From assembly GCF_901933205.1 (NCBI RefSeq), contig NC_044577.1:7079321-7143320 (forward strand): a DNA stretch of 64,000 nucleotides, given 5' to 3'. The DNA is from Camarhynchus parvulus. Lineage: Eukaryota > Chordata > Aves > Passeriformes > Thraupidae. The notes under the pieces are model-generated. The model saw only the letters and a list, made by a program, of their open reading frames with translations, was not told the origin of the DNA and did no database searches. Below, piece after piece: positions 25,622-36,702 of the stretch. Each line of letters starts with the position of its first letter. Position 1 is the first letter of the stretch. A program made the position numbers and the translations under genes.

Positions 25622-27683
25622 GTATTCATGCCTCAAATATGTAGTGAGTAGAGACTCGCTATTATTTGCCATGAGAACAGAATCTGTTTCTAACTGAGCC
25701 AAAATCAGATTTGGAATTAAGGACAATAAAATTTGCAGAACAGGCATTCTGACTAATGCAATGAAGAAATCTTTCACTATTCTGAAGTTTTCTCATGACA
25801 ATCCTCAAGTCCCTGGAAGTCTGATTCTAACCAGCAGCCCAATAATCCCTCTGAGCCACCCTGCAATTTCCTCTGCCTTGCCTGTGAGATCTGCAGCCCA
25901 TTGATTTACAGGAGTTTGCTGGGGCTTTGGTGAGTTCTAGCTGCCTCTCCCTGCCCTTCTTCCCCCTCCAGGCATGTGTAGCCCAAAGCAGCCTCCTAGG
26001 CAAGGACGTGCTGGAGCAGCAGTAACAGCCTGTGCAGAGCATCTGCTTGGGAGCCTTCCTGGAGGCACATCCCTGCCTGATGGCTGCTGATGGAAAGCAT
26101 CTGCAGGAACACGGAGGCCGTGAGTCATGTAACCTCTTGGGGCTTCATAACTGAGAAGCAAAGTGCCTGGGTCCTCTCCCTGGCCAGCTGCTTTTACACA
26201 ACAACAGGAGGAGCGTGAAGCAGAGAGGCGCTTCTCAAACACCCACGTAGGAACGAGCGGCCTCTGCTCCAATTTACATGGGCCCAAGTGATGGCCCACT
26301 TATGGCTGTGAACAGGAAACACTGGAAAAGAGAGAACATCTCTCTTTCTGCACAGCAGGAAAGCAGGCAGCACAAAGGGGATGTTCACAGTGTTCAAAGC
26401 AGAGCACAGGTATCAGAGATAGTTGATAGGCAAAGGTAGCTTTAGTATGGCAAACTTTGTGGAGGGGGCCAGCGTGACTGCACTAGAATTTACCTCAGTA
26501 GCATTATAAATAATCATGTCTCTTTTCTAAATAAGTGAAAACTCCGGTGGCTTAAGGTAACATCAGCAGTACTTTATAGTGCCAGCACTGTACCAAGAAA
26601 CCTGCAAAACTTGGTGCAAGACTTACATAACCATGATTAGCATGTTCATCCCATGCAGGACTAAATGAGGGTCTGCAGATAGTGGGCCAGCCCTTCTGCA
26701 CACAGCTCAGGGCTGAGTGTATGGGCATTGCTTTTGCCACATTAATGTCAACAAGAAAACTATATTTGTCTTGCACAGCTGTGTTTCTGCATTTAGGAGA
26801 GGTGTGTTATAGCTTGTAAAGAAACAACTTGCTGGTGAAGCAGGGACAGATTTTGTTCAGATCTCAGTATCAATAGCAAGGATGCATTGCAAAAGGATGG
26901 CGTTTTTCTGCAGTTACTGAGCCATAGAGATGTATTTTGTGTGAAGTAGTGTATGAATACTTTTCATCCATTTCTGTTGCAAGAGTCTTCTGAAGCAATA
27001 TCATCACAGATGAGCACAGTACCTATTTCCCCTGACTCTTTCCTAAGGTCCTCCATATTGACACAAAAATATACATATCAGACAAAGGAATTTACTGTGG
27101 TTTGGAGCCAAGATGAATATAGCAACTTGGTAAATACCCAAGACTACTAAAAATTAAGAGTTTAGAGAAGTTTTCCATATGGCAATAGTTGAGATACCAC
27201 AAAATTTCCTGTTTCTAATGCAAGGGGATTTTGTGGAAGCTGTTGACAAACATGTTTTTTGTACTGGGAACCCCTGTATTATGTCTGGGTTTTGAACAAA
27301 GTTCTTCCATGCTTTAGCATGAAAAGATGTGGCGTGGCCGTAAAGCAAGCACGTCAGTCATTTACAATCTCTGGGCCACACGGCATGACTACAAAGTATG
27401 TGATGAGGCTGGGACCCCGTCAGATAGATGAAAGCTGAAAATTAGTGTCATTGGGGAGTGACTCCAGAAGGGATAGGCTAGAGGTCAGGCTGGAGGAAGA
27501 AAAGAAATGCAGGAACTCCAAGGCAGGAGGCAGATAAGGAGAAGCTTCTCTTTTTTTACAAAATGCTGGAAGACACACTGAAAAAAAAGCTGAGAACACA
27601 GAGGCTGGACTGTAGCCCAGGCTGAGTCCCACATCCTCAAGGAGTCTAAACCAGACAATATTTAGAGTCTAGACATATCCAGC
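25622..27683. other. Non-coding DNA, no gene seen
   Basis: A GC-richer patch at about 25830-26240 has overlapping frames on both strands with no motif. 26400-27680 is ordinary AT-rich sequence. The stretch 27440-27683 leads into the CR1 remnant and may be part of it, but I cannot align it. Confidence 0.55.
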
Positions 27684-28100
27684 TGGTTGAGGGAAGTCAT
27701 TATTCCTTTCCATGTGGCACTTGTGGAGTCACATCATAAGTATCATGTCCCATTTGGGGCATGCCAGGACAGGAAGGATGCTGACAAGTGGTGGGGATCC
27801 AGCAGAGCTCCACCCAGATGGCTTTGATGGGACCATGTTCAAGTACAGAGGGGCTGAGAGGGATGGGCTTGCTCAGCACAGAGAGCAGAAGGCAAAAAGC
27901 ATCTCTTTGCTTCCTTCAGCTCCCTGGGGGGTGAATGTTACAGGGAGGACAGAGCCAGACTCTTCTCGGAGATGCAAAGCCAAGGAATGAGACAGAAGAG
28001 TCATGGCTTGCAGCGAGGGGAACACTAAACACTGCCTGTGCCATAATGGGCAAGTGGGGAATGAGCCTTACTACTTGTGGTAACCAAAGGGTAAATGTCT
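27684..28100 (+). mobile_element. CR1-type LINE remnant, end of ORF2
   Basis: This is a 5'-truncated, decayed non-LTR retrotransposon on the plus strand. The order of landmarks follows the avian CR1 consensus: GGTTGAGGGAAGTCATTATT at the start, then a stretch resembling the consensus 'cagttctgggct' (here ATGTCCCATTTGGGGCATGC), CAGGACAGGAAGGATG, GGCTGAGAGGGATGGGCTTG, and GGAGGACAGAGCCAGACTCT near 27942-27961. In the proper frame the last word reads as the EDRARLFS motif of the CR1 ORF2 C-terminus, downstream of the reverse transcriptase domain. Frame breaks and indels separate these words, so no protein is made; the plus-strand open frame at 27712-27990 is in the wrong frame for most of it. 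After about 28000 the match fades, and no 8-base CR1 tail is recognised, so the 3' end is uncertain. Confidence 0.8.
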
Positions 28101-28708
28101 CAGCAGGTGGTCCCAAGGCCAGGGAGGAGGAATGAGGAGTAAAGCTCTTAAAACTTGCCATAATTTTTTGTATGCTTTCTTATTTTTATACTTCAACACC
28201 AGAAATAAAACACCTTTATCTTCAACTCACGAAGTTAAGTACTACCTGACTCTGTTTGTGATTGCATTTCAAGTGGGGATTGGGCATCTTTGAGGGGATG
28301 GTCACCAGCTCTAGTTTGTCAAAAATGGAGAAAAAATAACTGAGCCAAATTTGTAATCATCAGCTTGTCAGAGTGTTTGTACTGAAGATTGCTCATTGCA
28401 CTATTTCTATGCTTGCAGATGGAAAACTCAAACAGGGCCTTGGCTCTGCTTTGGACACAAGTGCAGATGTCAAAATTGTCTGTAGAAAATTTCTGATGTG
28501 GCCAAAGAATGCTATCTATAAATGTACACAGTCATTTCACTGGTATTTAGGCTATTGTTTATAAAGAAATAGACTGATAATAGTGTGAGAATTTGCATGT
28601 TTATAATTTGTTGGCCTGTCGAAAATTGTTGAAGGAAAAAAAAAAATCAAGAAGTATGTGTAATAAGCCTGTTCCATTTTATTTCTCAGTCAGATTTCAT
28701 TTGGGCTG
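28101..28708. other. Non-coding DNA, no gene seen
   Basis: AT-rich sequence with an A10-12 run near 28637. No coding signal. Confidence 0.6.
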
Positions 28709-28752
28709 TTTATTTATTTATTTATTTATTTATTTATTTTATCTATCTATTT
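28709..28752. repeat. TTTA tetranucleotide microsatellite
   Basis: About eight TTTA units are followed by two ATCT units, giving a change of repeat type at the 3' edge. It is a simple repeat, probably length-variable. Confidence 0.95.
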
Positions 28753-28965
28753 GATTTTCCTCTCAGCTGTATATTCTGGAAAATACTCATGAGATGTATG
28801 TTCTGAATGCTTTTGTTTAGCCTTAGCTCTCATGGCCATCTCAAACACATGCATACTTGCAAGTTGATAGACCTGGTGTACATACTTTGAAAAGTCACAT
28901 GTATTACTCAGAAAGGGTAATTCAAAAATCTCTTTGTGCTTTATAACCTGGTGTGGCATCTCATT

Positions 28966-29296
28966 CTTGAGGTGTATTTTGTTTGAACTCTGGTTTGCTT
29001 TCCTGTGGTTTTTTTCTTGCTAATCTGTAAACCGAAGTAATCCTTCTGCTTATTTTAGTTCCTTTGTTAACAAAACTAGAAGATTTTTGAATTGACATGT
29101 TCCTATTTGTAAAATAGGCTAGTGTTTACTGTCTTGAGGTGTGTTTTGTTTGAACTCTGGTTTCCTTTCCTGTATTTCATTTTGCTAATCTGTAAACCGA
29201 AGCAATCCTTCTGCTTAACTAGTTCCTTTGTTAACAAAACTAGGAGGTTTTTGAATTGACATGTTCTGATTTTTAAAATAGGCTAGTGTTTATTGT
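28966..29296. repeat. Direct tandem duplication, unit about 167 bp, two copies
   Basis: Copy 1 is 28966-29132 and copy 2 is 29133-29296. Both run from CTTGAGGTGT through TTGTTTGAACTCTGG, GCTAATCTGTAAACCGAAG, TTCCTTTGTTAACAAAACTA and TTTTTGAATTGACATGTTC to AATAGGCTAGTGTTTA. By eye they agree at roughly nine bases in ten with a few short indels, so the duplication is old enough to have diverged but is still obvious. The copies are exactly adjacent. No third copy is visible on either side. Confidence 0.95.
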
Positions 29297-30568
29297 CTTC
29301 AGCTGCAGTGTCCCATGTTGTGACCTGCAGCCACCTACACCTTTTTCTCCTGCTCAGTGCTTTATCACTGACCCACCTCACTCCAGCACCGTGTGCTAGT
29401 AAAAAACCAGGAAATGGGACTGAGGCAAATGGGTTTGGCTAGGGGTCAGTTTGGAAGCACATTGTTAAGTTTTCAGTGGTTTCCATTGCAGACTAAAATA
29501 AACAAAACGCCTGTCCACTTGCATGCATGCTACTCATGCGAGTAAAGGATCTTAAAAGGTCTACTTCTCTTTTGTAGATTGGTTTTATGTGACAAAAGGG
29601 AACTGTGGGTTTTATCCTCATGCTAAATATAGTTACTCCATGGTCTTAAGTCTGTAGATTCAACTAAACTGTCCTAAAACATTTAATTAACTTTAATTTA
29701 AGCTACATGAGAACTTATAGCTATAAGCATTATTGATCAGGAAAATCTTTTGCTCAAAGTTTGATAAAAGCATAAAGAAATATATTTGTGAGAGGCTGCA
29801 GATATCCATGATAGCAATTATTTCTGTCAACCACAGCTAAGTAAAATACAGCGTCTGTTTTTTGAAAGACATCATTACCAAGCAAAGCTGTTATTTTGTG
29901 CTTCAACATCCAACAGTGCTTGGATGCATTATTGGCTTGTATTGAATGCAGATCATTTAATCTCAGATCCTTTTGGCTTTCATAGAAAACTGGCAAATGG
30001 AGTAAATATAAAACACTCTTCTGGCCACTAAAGCTTTTTATGAGTAGATATGCATAAACATGCAAGTTTCTTTTGGAGTTCCTCCCTAAACATCTCAGTC
30101 TCATAGAAGAGGGTCAGACCCTATGGAAAATGGGCAAGAATTTGAGCCAACAAACCCCATAATTGTCCTGATTGTGAAGGAGGCCAGGCCCAGCAATGGG
30201 AAAGATGAGGTACTTTGTGTCAGCTTGGATTGCTGAGACCAAATCAGACATCTGATAAACAGAAAATCCTCCTCCTCTGCATCAGAATCCTGCATATATT
30301 GCAAGTTCCACTAAAATTGCTTTAAGGGACACAATTCACCCCAGACGGCCTCCTAGAAAAGACTCATATTGAAAGCTCAGGATATGTACAGATCCATTTT
30401 ACAAAACATCCCAAAACAATGAATTCAATCTTTTTGTATCTACGCTCATTTTTGTGCTTTACTTAATTTGCAATATATGTTATTGCATTGAATTTGATCA
30501 ATATATAAATACACTCTATTAACTATTTTACTAACAAACTGGATATTTCAGCTTTATTCTTTAATTTG
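29297..30568. other. Non-coding DNA, no gene seen
   Basis: Ordinary AT-rich sequence. The minus-strand open frame at 29754-30104 has no motif I recognise. Confidence 0.6.
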
Positions 30569-30628
30569 AAACAAACAAAAAAAAAAAAAAAAGAAAAACA
30601 ACAAACAAAAAAAAACCCAAAAAACTCT
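30569..30628. repeat. A-rich low-complexity tract
   Basis: About 60 bases are almost entirely A, with scattered C and one G, including an uninterrupted run of about 18 A. It could be the decayed tail of a retroposed sequence, but no body is recognised upstream. Confidence 0.9.
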
Positions 30629-33600
30629 AACAAACCAAAGCCACCATCTGGGATGATTATTATTGTTTATAAAACTTAAGCAGTTTAGGGCAGTAAAAGC
30701 CAATTAGATACTTCTTTTGTTTAAATCTTGCCTTAGAGCTGAGAGAAGTCTTGGCTATAAACTAAAAACTCTTAATCAGGATCCTCTTTAGCTGTTTTCT
30801 TTTATGTATGGGGGATTTCAGTAGGGATAAAAAACTACAAATTCATGTTCCATTCATGACAAAGTCCACATGTACATCTTCATGTTGTTGTTTTGCTCAG
30901 AGTGCAAAGACATGTGAATGACAAACTGCAAAGATGTAAAATGGATAGTCAAGTCACCAGAGGTACAGCAGGACACTGGGATTTGTTTGCCTTTGGTTTG
31001 AAAAATAACATTTCTTAAATTCTGTGCATTACTTGTGTTTTAAACACACTGCAAAACACTGCTGTGTGCAAACACAGTTACTGGGCTCCCCAGACTGTTC
31101 CATTCAAGAAGAGATGAAGAGGCATCACATACAGCAAGTGACAGCTGGACCATTGAGGGCACTTGTAGGACCTGCTCAAATGCAAAGGTGAGAGAACAGG
31201 GCATTTTTTCTTTCCCCATTTCAGACTAAATCCTGTCACAGATTGGTGACATGCAGCAGCAAAATCCAAAAATAAGACAGAAAAAGATATTAGGAAAGAT
31301 GGATCTGTTGACACAGCTGTGTCTTGGGATGACTGTGGAATAATACATGGCTTATAGCTGGTCAAGAGCTTTCAGGAGTGAAGGGGCCTTGATGGGCAAT
31401 TTTTTTACAGGGAGAATCACTAGATGACCTGAGGAAGTTTTCTCTCTGGGAATTGGTGAATATGGATTCACTGACCATGTCATGAGCATGTTGCTGAGTG
31501 CTGGGTGTGGGATAAAGAATGTGTGATAAAGTCATCCAGTTCCCCAGATAATCTTTGCCAACCCTAATGAACAATAGTATAAGAAAAGAACAATAGCTGG
31601 CATGTTTATAGGAAATTTGGCTTATTGCTACTTCTAACTTGGTCGTATGTGACAGAGATTTTATATTTCTGACCTATAAAAGTGAGGCTTAAAAGAACAA
31701 CTGCCTTAAAGGCTGGAAGCACATGCAGGTCGTGCAGATGGCAGCTTTGGCCAGTGTGAGAGATGGAGCCTGGACTTGCAGACCTGTCAGTGCCCCAGGG
31801 CTGGGAATCTGTTCCTGGTGCCCACAGACATAATGTGGGTTATTCACCTGCTCTCTCCATGGGGCACTTGAGTTTTCTGGGTTTCAGCACTGCGCCTGCC
31901 AGTCTGAGTCACACTGGAGTTGCTTGTGTTTGCAGATCCCCTGTTTGGCAGTCAGCTGTCCTGCTCTCACCTATGAAACTTGTGCATGATTTTCTGCTTG
32001 AGATGGTGTTTTAAAGTGCCCAGTTTAATCTCATGTGTCCTCTCAGCCACCTCTGGGGTTCTCATGGTGTGGACTGATCACTGCACTGATCCTGAGCTTG
32101 TTCTGTATCCTGCTTTTCCATTACAGCCAATGCATTCTAAATTGCTACACAACATTGGACTGTTTCAAATCTGGTTTAAGAGCCTCCTTGGTAAAGCAGT
32201 GCTTCATCTGAGCTCTCCAGCATCCTGCACAGCAGGGCTGCTAGCTGAAAGGGTGATCCATTATTCATTTGGGTAGCATCTTGCTCAAAGACATGCATAG
32301 GACAGCTACATCTGTCATGATCCCAGGATTTTTCACAGCAGTTGTGTTTCTATCCAGGTGCCTGGCAGCCAAAGAGGATCAGCACATGATGTGGCCTTGT
32401 ATGACTGAATAGATCCTGAAGCTGGGAGTTCCTTGCTTTCCTTAAAAAGAGATGACCACATGAAAGGCAGTTTGATCATGCAGAATTTCTTGGCTTGAAG
32501 CAGCCAATGAAGCCTCACACAGGTGTGAAAGCATCTGGCAAAGAGCTCTGTGCCAGATTCTCAGGGGCAATGGGGAAGTTATCCACTGGACATACAGGTA
32601 GGAGCTATGGAGAGATGGCCAAGCGTTTAGGATGGGAGTGGTCTCTGCCCTCTGCAGAGCACCAAAAAGATGTAATAGATAATGGCTGTTGTATCAGCTA
32701 ATTTTCTTAGATTTTGGGACAGAAATGTGCTGTCTGCTGGCCCATGTCTCTCTCACACAGCCCCCTCTCAGCAGTGCTAGGGGTAAAACACGGGTGGCTT
32801 CTGCTGGTGAGCTCCTTGTCCTGGGAATATCATCACACAGCAGGAACATCCATCACAGCCACCAACAGACATTTCCCAAGTACTCCTTGCAATTTGCTTG
32901 CCTAATTAAATGGGCAGAATTGCTTCATTCCACTTCTGGTGTAAATCTTTGATAGTTTTATCAGTATCATGCTGTAAACTTTAACGCTGTAATCAGCACA
33001 GAACATCTCTGCCTATTTCCAGAGCATTTGGAGGGCTAAAATCTTACATTTTTATGTGCAGTTGGTTAGATCACTCTCACAGCCTCTTCTCTAAATGGTA
33101 CTTTATTTGCAATTTCAATTTCTCTAGCCATCCCCCTGTTGCTGGTGAGTCCTAATTTGATTAAAACACAATTTTTTCCTGCATTTCCCTGAATTTTTAT
33201 GAGTAAGAGTCAAATTCATTAGCTAATAGTGTCAGAGATATGATTTGTTGACAGTTATAAGTGTTAAACCTGCAAACTGAAGACTCTTTAAAGAATAAAG
33301 CACTTCAGTGTAGGAGCTGTAGGTGATGAGACCTCTTTGCCCACTGTGACCTTTCCACACGTCAGGGAACACTCTCTCTGTCCTTTGTTCTGCTACCACA
33401 GCAGAAAATCATTTCATAAAATAGATATTTGGGTTCTCCAGTCTATAATATCCTCCCAAAATGAACAGAGATCTTAGAGAACAGAGATTAATGTCAGAGA
33501 TCAATAGTACCCATACAAAAAAATTATCTTACTGATTTCTTTTAAATCTTGTTGTTCAACTATTTGAAGCAATTATGGTACCTAAAGAGAATTCCAGGCA

Positions 33601-33865
33601 CTTGGATTACATCTTGCCTTCCCTTCCTATTCTCTCATCTGAGTTAAAGCTAGTCTCCATTTTAACCTTTTAATAACAATTTTAACCATCTCACAACTTT
33701 GTGAGATGAATAATAAATCTTGATAAATCAAAACAGTAGTACTATGTTCTACAATCTTTCATGACTTTCCAAGAGGATATCTGTAGCAACAAGATAAGAT
33801 TTGAGAGGTTTTTGGGGTTGGTTGGGGTGGATTTTTTGGTAGAAGTGCATGCACACAGTTTAAAA
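30629..33865. other. Non-coding DNA, no gene seen
   Basis: Ordinary mixed-composition sequence, somewhat GC-richer at 31740-31960 and 32520-32880. Overlapping short frames have no motifs. CR1-like words near 31420-31570 are too weak to call. Confidence 0.55.
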
Positions 33866-33922
33866 ACCTTCACAGGAGATATAAATATATATATATATTT
33901 TTTTTTAATACCTTCACAGGAG
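33866..33922. repeat. 13-bp direct repeat flanking an AT/T tract
   Basis: ACCTTCACAGGAG occurs at 33866-33878 and again, perfectly, at 33910-33922. Between the copies lies a 31-base AT-alternating and T-rich stretch. The arrangement looks like a small duplication with slippage expansion, or a target-site duplication around a tiny insertion. Confidence 0.9.
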
Positions 33923-35895
33923 CTTCCAAATCACAAGGCACTTCTAGTCATTCAAACAAGGGAAAAAAGTACTTTTCAGTCTGGATTGCTTTTAGCAAGC
34001 AAAGAACTCCTAAAAGACTCAGCTACTTAAGCACCAACAACCTCAGAGGTGTCAGCTTTAACTGGTAGAGGTGTGAACCCACATTTTTATGGATCCAGTA
34101 CAGATAACCTGTTCAGGAAGTCAGGTGCAGAGTTTGCTGATACATTCTGAGATGCTGATAAGAGAGATTTTACAGTATCTGCTTTTGAGCAGGGTGAATC
34201 ACAAGAATTTCTAAATATATATAAGTCAGTGATGAAGAAAAAGCTTGGAAGGGTTTCCTTAGCTGTACATTTTAACATAATAGAAGGAAAAGGGGAAAGA
34301 TTAAAGAGCAAAACTGGATCAATAAAGGTAAAACAGGCTTTTAACATGAGTTCAAAAAGAAGTACATGCTTAAAAACCTGAAAAGTAATTGCCAAGTTAA
34401 GAAGTTCTCATTTGAGCTGCAATAACAGATATAGCACATAAAATATCCTTCTGGTTTGGACATTTGCTGCTCCCCTCTTGTCTCAGCTTTACTGAGAATG
34501 TCTCTCTCTGCACATTAAACAGGCTGCCATATTAAAGCACAAAAAGATAAAATTCTCTGTCTGCCAAAATCCTTGCTTGAACCTCAATTAATGCCATAAT
34601 AACACATAAATATTTCTTAAATAATTTCCCATTATGTATTAAAACAATTATCTTTGAAGACATATTTTATAAATTAATTTAATCCAGTAAAATGGTCCAT
34701 GTCTGAAGTGCAGTTCCCAACACCCTTTAAAAGTAAAGTCAAAGAACATTTTTTCTTAGGTGAATTAATTACCAACTCTGGTCATGCCTTGAATGATGTG
34801 GCACAGATTTTGTCATTCCTGGTAGAGAGTTTTTGAATGCTGCATTGAAAGATCATAAATTTAAATATTTGTGTTTTCTTATGAAGTGCATCGTTTTTTC
34901 CTTAGTACTTCATTTATTTCCCTATTCTATAAATATCTCATACAGGATTTGAGTTATACTGCAACTCCAAGCTTCTTTTCCTTTAATATATTTTCCACCA
35001 ATTCTCTGTAGTCAAGGACTGTAAAGTTCAGGACTTTAACTTTCTTATCTCTTGCCTTATGCATACATAAAAACAAAACCTGTTAACTAGCAGAAAAAGG
35101 GTCAGAAGGAATGAAAACAAACTTCATACTTGGGTGTGCTTGCTTCCTTTCCTCCCCACTGAAAAATAAATGGGAGAGAGTCATTCCACACCTCTCTGTT
35201 TGACTAAGACAACCATTCCCTGATTAGTATAATAAAACAGATTTCCCATGGGACAAAACATCAGGCTAACAAAATAAAAATTCAAAAGACGTGTGGGGAA
35301 TGCACAACTGATACATATTTGAACTGTAGTCTATTATCCTGTTTTCTCTAATGCTATCTCATGTGGGCTATGAATGAAAAACCACGGCACCCTACATGTG
35401 TACCACCATTTCCAGATTAATTTATGGTCTTTAAAGAGACCATTAAAGCAATGTAATGTGGCTTATGGAGAAAATCCTATAGAGTTTATTATTTTTTTTA
35501 ATTTATTGAAACAATGTGTGACTGACCAGGCACATGCTATTTTGAGAGATGTTCAACCATGATACCAATTTTATTAGCCTTTTCCTAATTAATGAGAGAG
35601 CTCACTCAGTAAGAAAAAAGGCATTTTTTAAACTATTAATGAAACAGTCAGAGAGCTGATAGCCCATCATTCGGGTCTGGACTGTGCTTCTGGGTCTCCC
35701 CTGGTCTGATTACACATTTACTTGCAATTTAGTGAAAGTGGGCTTAATTTCTTTTTGTGTGTTGTAGGGACAGCTTTTCATTTTTTGACATTGGCAAATC
35801 AGTGGAGGATGGTGACAGAGTACAGACAGCATCTTCTGGTGTTGCTGCAGAGGTGACAGCCGTGGGATGGCTGGGTCACAGGAAAAGCCTTCCAA
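33923..35895. other. Non-coding DNA, no gene seen
   Basis: AT-rich throughout, with no coding, RNA or long-repeat signal. Confidence 0.6.
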
Positions 35896-36006
35896 CCATC
35901 CATCCATCCATTCATCCATCCATCCATCCATCCATCCATCCAGAAGTATTGGGATGGATGGATGGATGGATGGATGGATGGATGGATGGATGGATGGACG
36001 GATGGA
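35896..36006. repeat. Inverted tetranucleotide repeat, CCAT array then GGAT array
   Basis: The left arm (35896-35942) is about eleven CCAT units with one interruption (a T for C near 35911). An 8-9 base spacer around GAAGTATT follows, then the right arm (35952-36006) is about thirteen GGAT units with one ACGG variant near its end. GGAT is the reverse complement of the CCAT array, so the arms can pair over about 45 bases. Every frame through the arrays is stop-free, which creates apparent proteins of repeated HPSI or DGWM units on both strands (for example 35710-36198 minus, 35757-36053 plus); these are artefacts. Confidence 0.97.
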
Positions 36007-36680
36007 CAGCCATAACGTGCCTCTACATTTCCAGTGCAGAGAGATCCCATTAAGATGTTCAGCAGATCCAGCAGCTACTGTGCCAGCCCACAGGATTACC
36101 TCCTGCACTCTGGCACGCTTCCCAAACCTGAGCAATACACCTGTCTTCTCCCCAGCCTTAAAACATGGCTCAGACTCTTCAAAGTGACAAGGCAGCATGA
36201 GGCATCACTACAGAGAACAGAGTAACTCAAGCTAAAGAGGTGGATTGCCATCAGAAAAATTGTGTTGAATAAGGCAGATCCCAATAGGATCATGAATGTC
36301 ATTCTTCTTTTTTTTCAATTTTAAAGAGTGAATACTCTTGGCACTTCAAGGAAACCAGAAATCCCTCCAGACATGTTAAACTCCAATTCAGCTTTATATT
36401 ATTAAGTAACTAATGTGATCCAGCCATCCCTATAAACACAAAAAGTGCTGAGCACAAGCAAAATAGCCCTTTTTACCATGAATAGTACTTGTTTTGGACT
36501 TCATGGTATCTTTCCCTGCAACAGTCTACAGAGGATGTGAATTCCAATAGTCCATTTTCTAAAAATAGTGAAACACACAGTGTAAATATTCTGCTTTCAC
36601 TTTTGGGCTGTGCTACCCAGACAAAGACAGATGACACTAATGGATATACTTATTCTTATCTCTTTTACATTAAAAAAAGC
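36007..36680. other. Non-coding DNA, no gene seen
   Basis: No coding signal beyond frames that extend out of the neighbouring tetranucleotide repeat. Confidence 0.6.
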
Positions 36681-36702
36681 CAAAACAAAACAAAACAAAA
36701 CA
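36681..36702. repeat. CAAAA pentanucleotide microsatellite
   Basis: Four CAAAA units in a row, preceded by an A7 run. Simple repeat. Confidence 0.9.

Noticed and set aside
28966..29296. CRISPR-like repeat structure
   Set aside because: Two adjacent 167-bp units without spacers in vertebrate-like DNA form an ordinary tandem duplication.
31370..31600. CR1-like words (ACTAGATGACCT and TGCCAACCCTAATGAA)
   Set aside because: The words are short, not in the correct CR1 order and spacing, and have no supporting upstream ORF2 landmarks.
35710..36198. 162-codon minus-strand open frame with HPSI/DGWM repeats, and similar frames on the plus strand
   Set aside because: A tetranucleotide array lacking stop codons is open in every frame. 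The apparent protein repeat is a translation of the microsatellite on both strands.
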